The notes under the pieces were generated by a model. It saw nothing but the letters and a program-made list of their open reading frames with translations, did not search any database and was not told the DNA's origin. This document shows, piece by piece, positions 55,768-64,000 of a stretch of 64,000 bases of DNA. The position numbers were made by a program, and so were the translations under genes. Numbering within the stretch: position 1 is the stretch's first letter; each line of letters starts with the position of its first letter. This stretch comes from Vibrio hepatarius (GTDB lineage: Bacteria; Pseudomonadota; Gammaproteobacteria; Enterobacterales; Vibrionaceae): contig NZ_JAATOO010000007.1 in NCBI RefSeq assembly GCF_011806575.1, positions 1 through 64,000 of the forward strand, written 5' to 3'.

Positions 55768-55800
55768 TGGCGAGTTAAGGTTTCAACCTTATACTCGCCA
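55768..55800. repeat. Hairpin after scrR, related to that at 50515
   Basis: TGGCGAGT and ACTCGCCA pair at the base, with AAGGTT/AACCTT above. It shares GGCGAGTTAAGG and ACTCGCC with the hairpin beyond scrK. It has no T run and lies between scrR and a convergent chemoreceptor gene. Confidence 0.6.
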
Positions 55801-55858
55801 CTTCGTACTTTCTGTTTGCACACCCTCGAAAGCCAATTCAAGAGCGTGTTTTTTGGCT

Positions 55859-57799
55859 CTATAGCTTAAAGAAACCTAACAGCTCTTTTTGTCTTTCGGC
55901 TAAAGACGCCAGTTCTTCGCTCGCTTTTTGGCTTTGTTGTATGCCCGCAACGTTCTGATGAACTAGATCGAAGGTCAGCGAGACATTTTGCGAGATATCT
56001 TGAGTGACGCCCGATTGCTCTTCTGAGGCAGTCGCCACTTGTGTGTTCATATCTGAAATAAGCTGAACTGAGTTAGTGATCGAAGAGAACGCGGATCTGA
56101 GCTGCTTACTGTAGTTGCTCGATTCTTCGGTCAACACAAGGTTCGACTGCATAAAGTCACTTGCATCATTCGCTTGCGATTGCAGTTTGGAAATGATCTC
56201 TTGAATATCGATCGTAGACTGCTGAGTTTTGGCGGCAAGTGAGCGTACTTCGTCTGCAACCACCGCAAATCCGCGTCCTTGCTCACCAGCGCGCGCCGCT
56301 TCTATCGCCGCATTGAGTGCCAGTAAATTGGTTTGCTCTGAGATAGAGTTGATCACTTCCACCACTGTGCCAATTTCAACCGAGTACTCTTGTAACTGAT
56401 TGACAATACGCGATGTTTCGTCAACTGAACTGATGACTTTTTGCGTGATTTTGTCGGTTGAATCAAGCGCGTTGGCGCCATCTTTCACTTGCAAAGTCGC
56501 GTCACCCGCGGCGTTTTCCGCATTGGCGGCGTTTTGGCTAACTTCGCTAGCGGTGCTCGATAGTTCGTTGATCGCAGTAGCAATTTGCTCCATCTGACTA
56601 AGCTCTTGTCGCGCATTGCTCTCGGTATCATTCATCACGGCGGTTAGCTCGACCGATGCCGATGAAACATTGTCGGAGATTTGGTGGAATCCATCTATGA
56701 TTCGACGTAGCTCTTGTCGCATGTTGAGGATGTTGGCGTAAATCCCCGTTTCCTTGCCATTGGTGGCAATTTGACTCGAGAGATCACCGGATGAAACCTG
56801 TTCGACGATCGTCTGGATCGAGCTTGGCTCACCACCAACGGTTTTGATAACGCTGCGGTAGATCTGATAAGCAATCACCAACGCAGATAACACAACGAAA
56901 GCGGCGAGAAAGACCAGCAAAAACTGCGTGGTGTTAAAGCGCTCGATCATGATTGGACCCAGCGTGTCCTGATTGGTTTTAATCGCGAGTTTTAGTTCTT
57001 CAATGGAAACCGCCATCGAAGCGCCCAACACGTCTAGAGTGCCCGAGATAATCTCGTTGCGTTGATTAATGGTATCTAAAATTTGTTTAAAAGTGGTTTG
57101 ATAGGTATCAAACGCCACAGACAGCTCGTTAAGGTCTGCGCTGTAGCTAGACGCGGTGAGTTGTGAGCTTATCAATTTCTCTTGCTGTCGAGCCAACTCA
57201 AACTTGCTAGCGGCTTTTTCTGCGTCAGCTTGAGCATTAGTGGTTAAAAAGCTCGAAACGTAGCGTTGGCTAAATAAGAGGTGGAGCTGTAGCTGGTTGG
57301 TATCGACGACTGCTTCAAAATCATCATTTGCTATCGCGTCATTGACAATGTTGGTGAGCGCTTGGTTCATCGTCACTCTTGAGGGGGTGAGCAGTTCATC
57401 GACCAATCGATTTCTCTCGTCGACCAATCCGGTCACATTGTTGAAACCTTGCTGGTATTGATGAAGTTGCTCCGAAACGGAAGTTAGTGCGGATTTCTGC
57501 GCGTCATCCAGTTGGTTGCCTTTCGCTTCATCGATCAGTTGTTGAGAGGCAGAAGTGCGTTGAGTAAATCTCTCAATTTCGCTCGTCTGGTTAGTACGAA
57601 TGTATTTCAGTGCGGCCAATCGTGCTTCGAGGATGTTTGCCTGTACTCGCCCAATCGCAACGCTAGTTAAGGCGAGTCCTCGGTAAGTTTGAAACCCTTC
57701 ATTTGACTGATAGAAACGCCACGATGAGATAACCGAAATGGTGAGAATCAGGGCGAGAATCGCTCCAAACCCCATGGTTAGTAGTTTTTTAAGACTCAT
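55859..57799 (-). CDS. Methyl-accepting chemotaxis protein
   Basis: A 646-residue membrane chemoreceptor. TM1 is at about 9-28, and a periplasmic helical sensor of about 260 residues follows, with features of a helical bimodular (HBM-like) fold. TM2 is at about 292-315 ([22 protein letters not shown]), then HAMP, then the cytoplasmic signalling domain with the hairpin tip [35 protein letters not shown]. No C-terminal NWETF-type pentapeptide is present. The ligand is unknown. It is not in an operon. Confidence 0.92.
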   Translation of the reverse strand: MSLKKLLTMGFGAILALILTISVISSWRFYQSNEGFQTYRGLALTSVAIGRVQANILEARLAALKYIRTNQTSEIERFTQRTSASQQLIDEAKGNQLDDAQKSALTSVSEQLHQYQQGFNNVTGLVDERNRLVDELLTPSRVTMNQALTNIVNDAIANDDFEAVVDTNQLQLHLLFSQRYVSSFLTTNAQADAEKAASKFELARQQEKLISSQLTASSYSADLNELSVAFDTYQTTFKQILDTINQRNEIISGTLDVLGASMAVSIEELKLAIKTNQDTLGPIMIERFNTTQFLLVFLAAFVVLSALVIAYQIYRSVIKTVGGEPSSIQTIVEQVSSGDLSSQIATNGKETGIYANILNMRQELRRIIDGFHQISDNVSSASVELTAVMNDTESNARQELSQMEQIATAINELSSTASEVSQNAANAENAAGDATLQVKDGANALDSTDKITQKVISSVDETSRIVNQLQEYSVEIGTVVEVINSISEQTNLLALNAAIEAARAGEQGRGFAVVADEVRSLAAKTQQSTIDIQEIISKLQSQANDASDFMQSNLVLTEESSNYSKQLRSAFSSITNSVQLISDMNTQVATASEEQSGVTQDISQNVSLTFDLVHQNVAGIQQSQKASEELASLAERQKELLGFFKL

Positions 57800-58120
57800 A
57801 ATCGCTCCCCGGAAAACTAGCTACGAGTAAATGTGTTAACTGATTATTGTTATGTGATTCGTGTTTATTGGTATTTTTGTTAGTTTAGATGCTGTACGCT
57901 ACGTTGATGGTTTTATTTATAACAGTTTGGGTAAGACGTGAACTAATCTCGTGTTTTTACAATAGGTTAAAGCGATTGTTGGCGGTTCGTGGTAACACTA
58001 GATAGAGGCGCCTTTTCCTCGGGTAAGGAAGAGGGTATGCGGCAGGGCAGGGTTCAGGCTTATTGCACGTTGGATGCAGCTCGCCTGAAACCGAGAATTG
58101 CAATAGAAATAGCGAGTTAT
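57800..58120. other. Intergenic stretch
   Basis: 321 bases without a gene, repeat or clear regulatory site that I can support. The AT-rich part next to 57800 is the expected promoter region of the chemoreceptor gene, but no convincing promoter was assigned. Confidence 0.6.
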
Positions 58121-58561
58121 TTAATCGAGCTCTTCAGGCTCAGCTTCTTCTTGTAACTCAAGCAGGTTGATCGCGATGGTGACGAAGTCGCTGTCAGTGA
58201 TGATGCCAACCAAGTGGTCTTTCTCTACCACAGGTAAACAGCCCACTTTGTGTTTTTGCATGTACAAAGCGCTCTCTTTTAGCCCCGCTTGTGGCGCAAC
58301 TGACATGACACCCGTTTTCATCACATCTTGTAGCGGCGTATTCAGCGTGTAAGAGCTGCTTTCTGGTAGCTTTTGCAAACTCGACTCTTGCGCAGCAAGT
58401 ACATCACGGTGAGAAACCACGCCAAGCAGCCTTTTTTCTGCGTCGACAATCGGCACGTGGCGAATGTCGAATTCTTGCATTATGTTCTTGGCATCGGCGA
58501 GATTATTGGAGCGAAGCAGCGTGTGAGGATTACGCGTCATCATGTCTTCGACCTTAATCAT
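58121..58561 (-). CDS. CBS-domain pair protein
   Basis: A 146-residue protein made of two CBS domains, about 1-60 (VEDMMTRNPHTLLRSNNLADAKNIMQEFDIRHVPIVDAEKRLLGVVSHRDVLAAQ) and 75-135 (VMKTGVMSVAPQAGLKESALYMQKHKVGCLPVVEKDHLVGIITDSDFV). An acidic tail (QEEAEPEELD) follows. CBS pairs often bind adenosyl nucleotides and regulate partner proteins; none is known here. AGGAGG is a strong ribosome site. Confidence 0.88.
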   Translation of the reverse strand: MIKVEDMMTRNPHTLLRSNNLADAKNIMQEFDIRHVPIVDAEKRLLGVVSHRDVLAAQESSLQKLPESSSYTLNTPLQDVMKTGVMSVAPQAGLKESALYMQKHKVGCLPVVEKDHLVGIITDSDFVTIAINLLELQEEAEPEELD

Positions 58562-58845
58562 GGCAGCCTCCTGAGTTATTATCTTGTCCTCTTTTAATAT
58601 AGTAATTTTTACTCATAGAGTTTGAGAGCTGAGCAGGTTTTTGTTACTAGATGCGAAATATTTACCGTATATTTGACCTTGCTGAATATCTTGCCATGAC
58701 GCGATACGATTTTACGTTTTTTAAGTACTTGGATTACAATAATTCACATCTCTTTTCTTGCTATTGCTACGGTCCGACATATACTAGTCGGCTGCGAAAA
58801 AACGCGCTTTATTCCCGATAGAGACCACAGTAAAAGATTAGGCAC

Positions 58846-59898
58846 ATGCAAGTATCAGATTTCCACTTTGACCTGCCAGACGAACTCATTGCTCGTTACC
58901 CTCAACCTGAGCGTACCGCGAGCCGATTGCTGCAACTTGACGGCAATACAGGCGAGTTAGTTGACGGCACCTTCACTGACGTATTGAGTCAAGTACAGCC
59001 TGGAGACTTGGTTGTCTTTAACAACACTCGAGTGATCCCTGCGCGTATGTTTGGTCGCAAAGAGTCAGGTGGCAAACTGGAAGTGCTGGTTGAACGCATG
59101 CTGGATGACAAGAGCATCCTTGCGCACGTACGCTGCTCAAAATCGCCAAAGCCGGGTTCGACCATCATTGTTGGTGACAACGATGAGTACTCAGCTGAGA
59201 TGGTGGCTCGCCATGATGCGCTGTTTGAACTTAAGTTCAACGCAGGGAAAACAGTACTGGAAATTTTGGAAGAGATCGGCCACATGCCGCTTCCTCCATA
59301 TATCGATCGTCCGGATGAAGACGCCGATAAAGAGCGTTACCAAACGGTATACAACCAGAAGCCAGGTGCAGTTGCGGCGCCGACAGCAGGTCTGCACTTT
59401 GATGACGTTCTTTTAGAACAGATCAAAGCAAAAGGTGCTGAATTCGCTTATGTTACGTTGCACGTTGGTGCAGGTACCTTCCAGCCAGTGAAAGTTGACA
59501 ATATCGACGACCACCACATGCATGCGGAATACGTCGAAGTACCGCAAGAGGTTGTGGATGCTATTAATACGACCAAACAGCGCGGCGGCCGCATTATCGC
59601 CGTCGGTACGACGTCAGTACGTTCACTGGAAAGTGCCGCGCAAGACGCGTTGAAGAAAGGTACTGAACTGAAGCCATTCTTTGGGGATACCGAGATCTTT
59701 ATCTTCCCGGGTTACGAGTACCAATTGGTGGATTGTTTGATTACCAATTTCCATTTGCCAGAATCGACGCTGATCATGCTCGTGAGCGCATTCGCTGGAT
59801 ACGAGAACACCATGAATGCTTACAAGCATGCGGTGGAAAATAAATACCGTTTCTTCTCATATGGCGATTCAATGTTCATCAAGAAGAAAACGGCATAG
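58846..59898 (+). CDS. queA: S-adenosylmethionine:tRNA ribosyltransferase-isomerase QueA
   Basis: A 350-residue enzyme of queuosine synthesis. It transfers the ribosyl part of SAM to preQ1-tRNA to give epoxyqueuosine. Family motifs are [49 protein letters not shown] and [12 protein letters not shown]. It is upstream of tgt and yajC-secDF, an order conserved in enterics. Confidence 0.96.
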   Translation: MQVSDFHFDLPDELIARYPQPERTASRLLQLDGNTGELVDGTFTDVLSQVQPGDLVVFNNTRVIPARMFGRKESGGKLEVLVERMLDDKSILAHVRCSKSPKPGSTIIVGDNDEYSAEMVARHDALFELKFNAGKTVLEILEEIGHMPLPPYIDRPDEDADKERYQTVYNQKPGAVAAPTAGLHFDDVLLEQIKAKGAEFAYVTLHVGAGTFQPVKVDNIDDHHMHAEYVEVPQEVVDAINTTKQRGGRIIAVGTTSVRSLESAAQDALKKGTELKPFFGDTEIFIFPGYEYQLVDCLITNFHLPESTLIMLVSAFAGYENTMNAYKHAVENKYRFFSYGDSMFIKKKTA

Positions 59899-59938
59899 TT
59901 AAAAATAGATTTACGAGTGCTAGCAGTAAGCTAGGAAG

Positions 59939-59959
59939 CAAAGCGGAAGCGCCGCTTTG
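59939..59959 (+). other. Hairpin between queA and tgt
   Basis: CAAAGCGG / CCGCTTTG form an eight-bp stem with a five-base loop in the 149-base gap. No T run follows, so it may slow or process the mRNA rather than end it. Confidence 0.45.
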
Positions 59960-60008
59960 TCTCTCGCACGGAAAAGCGACCGCTCCTTAAAGTAGGGTTA
60001 AGCCCTAA

Positions 60009-61184
<1,176 letters not shown>

Positions 61185-61191
61185 TAGATTT

Positions 61192-61223
61192 AAAGCCTTT
61201 GGTATTTTGCCAAAGGCTTTTGC
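61192..61223 (+). terminator. tgt terminator
   Basis: Stem AAAGCCTTTGG / CCAAAGGCTTT with a seven-base loop and T residues. Located just after tgt and before yajC. Confidence 0.82.
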
Positions 61224-61347
61224 TAATAAATTAGGCAGACGCGCGTGATTTTTGAGAGTGTGATCTCTAATAAAAACACTCTCTCTTGATTCTCAATCGC
61301 GAAAGCCCCATTTGGATTATTAATAATAAAATAATGAGGACGTTTTA

Positions 61348-61677
61348 ATGTTTATCTCTCAAGCTCATGCAGCAGCAGAAGGCGCACCAGCAGGTGGCGG
61401 TTTTGAAATGATTATCATGCTAGGTATGTTTGCGGTGATCTTCTACTTCATGATCTACCGTCCACAAGCTAAGCGTGTAAAAGAGCACAAAAACCTAATG
61501 GCTTCTATGGGCAAAGGTGACGAAGTTCTAACTAGCGGTGGTCTAGTTGGTAAAATCACTAAGATCGCAGAAGACAACGACTTCATCACTATCGAGCTGA
61601 ACACCAACAACGAAGTAGTGATCAAGAAAGACTTCGTTACTGCAGTGCTACCAAAGGGTACGCTGAAGTCTCTATAA
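61348..61677 (+). CDS. yajC: Preprotein translocase subunit YajC
   Basis: A 109-residue protein with one transmembrane segment (GFEMIIMLGMFAVIFYFMIYRPQAKR). YajC associates with SecDF in the inner membrane. It starts from its own ribosome site AATGAGGACG and is followed by secD after 21 bases. Confidence 0.96.
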   Translation: MFISQAHAAAEGAPAGGGFEMIIMLGMFAVIFYFMIYRPQAKRVKEHKNLMASMGKGDEVLTSGGLVGKITKIAEDNDFITIELNTNNEVVIKKDFVTAVLPKGTLKSL

Positions 61678-61698
61678 AACAGCTAAAGGATCCTCGCT

Positions 61699-63555
61699 GT
61701 GTTAAACCGCTATCCATTGTGGAAGTACTTGATGGTGGTGTTTACCATTGCCATTGCAGCATTGTATGCACTTCCGAACATTTACGGTGAAGATCCGGCT
61801 ATTCAAGTTACAGGGGCGCGTGGCGCCTCTGTAGATATGTCAACGCTGGATACTGTCACTCAAGCTCTCAATAAGCAGGGCTTATCTCATAAATCCATTG
61901 CTCTTGAAAATGGATCCATTCTTGTTCGTTTCAACGACACTGATACTCAGATTAGTGCCCGCGACATTATTAACGAAGCTCTAGGTCGCGACACTATCGT
62001 TGCGCTGAACCTAGCACCTTCTACTCCTGACTGGCTTGAGTCTATTGGCGCTGCGCCAATGAAACTTGGCCTTGACCTACGTGGTGGTGTTCACTTCTTG
62101 ATGGAAGTGGATATGGACGCTGCGATGGAAAAACTGGTTGGTCAGCAAGAAGAAGCCTTCCGTAGTGAACTGCGTGAAGAGAAGATTCGTTATCGCTCGA
62201 TTCGTCCGTCAGGCAAAGACGCTGTTGAAGTGGTGCTTCGTAACGAAGAGCAACTTGCGCAAGCGAAAAGCGTACTGGAAAAAAATCATCCAGATATGCT
62301 GTTTACAGAAACGGGTTCAGATAGCCGTTTCGCGCTGAAAGCATCGTTTACCGAGCAACGTCTAACTGAAATTCGTAACTACGCGGTTGAGCAGAACATC
62401 ACGATTCTACGTAACCGTGTGAACGAATTGGGTGTTGCCGAACCTTTGGTTCAACGTCAGGGCGCAAGCCGTATTGTTGTTGAACTACCTGGCGTTCAGG
62501 ACACGGCTCGTGCGAAAGAAATTCTTGGTGCAACCGCAACGCTTGAATTCCGCGAAGTTGACTCAAAAGCCGATCTTTCTGCTGCTGCCAGTGGCCGCGC
62601 GCCAGCGGGTAGCGAAATTAAGCTAGACCGCGATGGCCGCCCAGTGGTACTGAAAAAGCGTGTCATTCTTGGTGGTTCTAGCATCACGGATGCAAGCTCA
62701 AGTGTTGATGAATACGGCCGTCCACAGGTAAATATTTCGCTAGATAGCGAAGGTGGCAGCAAGATGTCAGCATTCTCTAAGAAGAATATTGGCAAGCTAA
62801 TGGCTACGGTATTTGCCGAGTACAAAGACAGTGGTCGTCGTACTCCTGAAGGTAAAGTGATTCTGACTAAGCACGAAGAAGTGATTAACCAAGCGACGAT
62901 TCAGTCAGCGCTTGGCCGCAACTTCCGTATCACAGGTATCGACTCTGCAGCAGAAGCGCACAACCTAGCACTGCTACTTCGTGCGGGTGCATTGATTGCG
63001 CCGATTTCGATTGTAGAAGAGCGCACCATTGGTCCATCTATGGGTCAACAGAATATCGATATGGGTATTCAGGCGTGTATCTGGGGTATGGTGGCAGTTA
63101 TGCTGTTCACTCTGCTTTACTACCGTAAGTTTGGTTTTATCGCCAACATGGCGTTGATGGCGAACCTAGTGTTAATCATCGGTGTGATGTCGATGATCCC
63201 AGGCGCGACAATGACGCTACCGGGTATTGCGGGTATCGTTTTGACGGTCGGTATGGCGGTCGATGCCAACGTACTGATCTTCGAGCGTATTCGTGAAGAG
63301 CTGCGTGACGGACGTAATCCGCAACAAGCGATTCACCAAGGTTACGCGAACGCGTTCAGCACTATCGCCGATGCGAACATCACCACCCTTATCACAGCGA
63401 TTATTCTATTCGCTGTCGGTACAGGTGCGATCAAAGGCTTCGCGGTAACGTTGTCTATCGGTATCTTAACTTCTATGTTTACAGCCATTATTGGTACACG
63501 TTGTGTCGTGAACCTGCTTTATGGCGGAAAACGTGTAAACAAACTGTCGATCTAA
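61699..63555 (+). CDS. secD: Protein translocase subunit SecD
   Basis: A 618-residue RND-superfamily subunit that uses proton motive force to aid late export through SecYEG. TM1 is near residue 8. A large periplasmic P1 domain follows ([16 protein letters not shown] near 125 is the SecD hallmark). Five TMs are near the C-terminus, with [25 protein letters not shown]. The start codon is GTG at 61699. Length matches E. coli SecD (615). Confidence 0.98.
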   Translation: MLNRYPLWKYLMVVFTIAIAALYALPNIYGEDPAIQVTGARGASVDMSTLDTVTQALNKQGLSHKSIALENGSILVRFNDTDTQISARDIINEALGRDTIVALNLAPSTPDWLESIGAAPMKLGLDLRGGVHFLMEVDMDAAMEKLVGQQEEAFRSELREEKIRYRSIRPSGKDAVEVVLRNEEQLAQAKSVLEKNHPDMLFTETGSDSRFALKASFTEQRLTEIRNYAVEQNITILRNRVNELGVAEPLVQRQGASRIVVELPGVQDTARAKEILGATATLEFREVDSKADLSAAASGRAPAGSEIKLDRDGRPVVLKKRVILGGSSITDASSSVDEYGRPQVNISLDSEGGSKMSAFSKKNIGKLMATVFAEYKDSGRRTPEGKVILTKHEEVINQATIQSALGRNFRITGIDSAAEAHNLALLLRAGALIAPISIVEERTIGPSMGQQNIDMGIQACIWGMVAVMLFTLLYYRKFGFIANMALMANLVLIIGVMSMIPGATMTLPGIAGIVLTVGMAVDANVLIFERIREELRDGRNPQQAIHQGYANAFSTIADANITTLITAIILFAVGTGAIKGFAVTLSIGILTSMFTAIIGTRCVVNLLYGGKRVNKLSI

Positions 63556-63570
63556 GGCTGGGAATTAGTC

Positions 63571-64000
63571 ATGTTTCAAATTCTAAAAGCAGAAAAAACG
63601 ATCGACTTTATGCGTTGGTCGAAAGTCGCGTTCGTATTGTCTCTTGTGATGATCGGTGCGGCTATCTTCACACTTTCTACCAAATGGTTGAACTGGGGTC
63701 TGGATTTTACCGGTGGTACGCTGATCGAAGTTGGCTTTGAACAGCCTGCGAACCTAGAGCGAATCCGCTCATCACTAGAAGCGGAAGGCTTTGGTGATGC
63801 GACGGTACAGAATTTTGGTTCAGCGCGTGAGGTTATGGTTCGTCTTCGTCCTCGTGAAGATATTGCTGGTGAAACGCTGGGTAACCAGATCATCGCTGCT
63901 ATCAAACAAGGTACGGGCGAAAACGTAGAAATGCGTCGTATCGAGTTCGTTGGTCCAAACGTTGGTGACGAGCTAACAGAAGCGGGCGGTCTTGCGATTC
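63571..64000 (+). CDS. secF: Protein translocase subunit SecF (partial, runs off the window)
   Basis: The first 143 codons of SecF are visible: MFQILKAEKTIDFMRWSKVAF, then the TM1 FVLSLVMIGAAIFTL and the SecF hallmark LNWGLDFTGGTLIEVGFEQ. The full protein is about 315-325 residues in relatives; the rest lies outside. It starts 15 bases after secD. Confidence 0.96.
   Translation, partial: MFQILKAEKTIDFMRWSKVAFVLSLVMIGAAIFTLSTKWLNWGLDFTGGTLIEVGFEQPANLERIRSSLEAEGFGDATVQNFGSAREVMVRLRPREDIAGETLGNQIIAAIKQGTGENVEMRRIEFVGPNVGDELTEAGGLAI

Overview
The window is chromosomal DNA of a gammaproteobacterium of the genus Vibrio. The evidence is the complete iscRSUA-hscBA-fdx-iscX block beside suhB and trmJ and followed by pepB and ndk, a second elongation factor G after ndk, the glpF-K-R-D order, and a long-type dapD. 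A species cannot be named from the sequence alone.

Layout: (1) 1-460, the end of an rRNA operon: the 5S 3' end, tRNA-Asp, tRNA-Trp and a terminator, then a decayed second copy of tRNA-Trp plus terminator. (2) 650-9120, an AraC/GyrI-type regulator, suhB, trmJ and the whole Isc iron-sulfur cluster operon, with tandem IscR-type operators before iscR and a third, similar site before trmJ. (3) 9200-13320, pepB, ndk and an EF-G paralogue. (4) 13330-18290, regulators (two GcvA-like LysR genes around a DUF1127 gene, and an AraC gene) and an acyl-CoA synthetase. (5) 18570-31170, a complete Tad/Flp pilus locus of 14 genes: pilin, prepilin peptidase, an AAA+ ATPase not found in the classical set, CpaB/RcpC, secretin, small lipoprotein, TadG-, TadE- and TadF-like pseudopilins, TadZ, TadA, TadB, TadC and TadD. 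(6) 31170-36740, accessory metabolism and surface genes: O-antigen-ligase-like protein, chromate transporter with LysR, gamma-glutamylcyclotransferase family protein, NnrS. (7) 36750-41850, glycerol uptake and catabolism with GlpR. (8) 42290-46880, a TetR gene with its apparent target pair, dapD, and divergent peroxiredoxin and oxyR. (9) 47400-50620, the glyoxylate shunt (aceBA). (10) 50680-55740, a sucrose PTS module (scrK, scrA, scrB, scrR) bracketed by two related hairpins. (11) 55860-64000, a chemoreceptor, a CBS protein, then queA, tgt, yajC, secD and the start of secF.

Functional links: the Isc operon supplies Fe-S clusters and its regulator appears to act on its own promoter and perhaps on trmJ. 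TrmJ, QueA and Tgt are tRNA modification enzymes, and tRNA-Asp(GUC) at the window start is of the GUN class that Tgt modifies. The Tad genes form one co-directional block with an AraC regulator divergent to it. The glp and scr modules are each paired with a local repressor (GlpR, ScrR), and matching operator-like palindromes can be seen.

No CRISPR array, transposase, integrase or prophage gene was seen. The most unusual items are the AAA+ ATPase within the Tad locus, the TetR operator that exactly fills a promoter spacer, the IscR-like site before trmJ, the tRNA-Trp fossil, the in-phase direct repeats before flp and the paired hairpins around the sucrose module.
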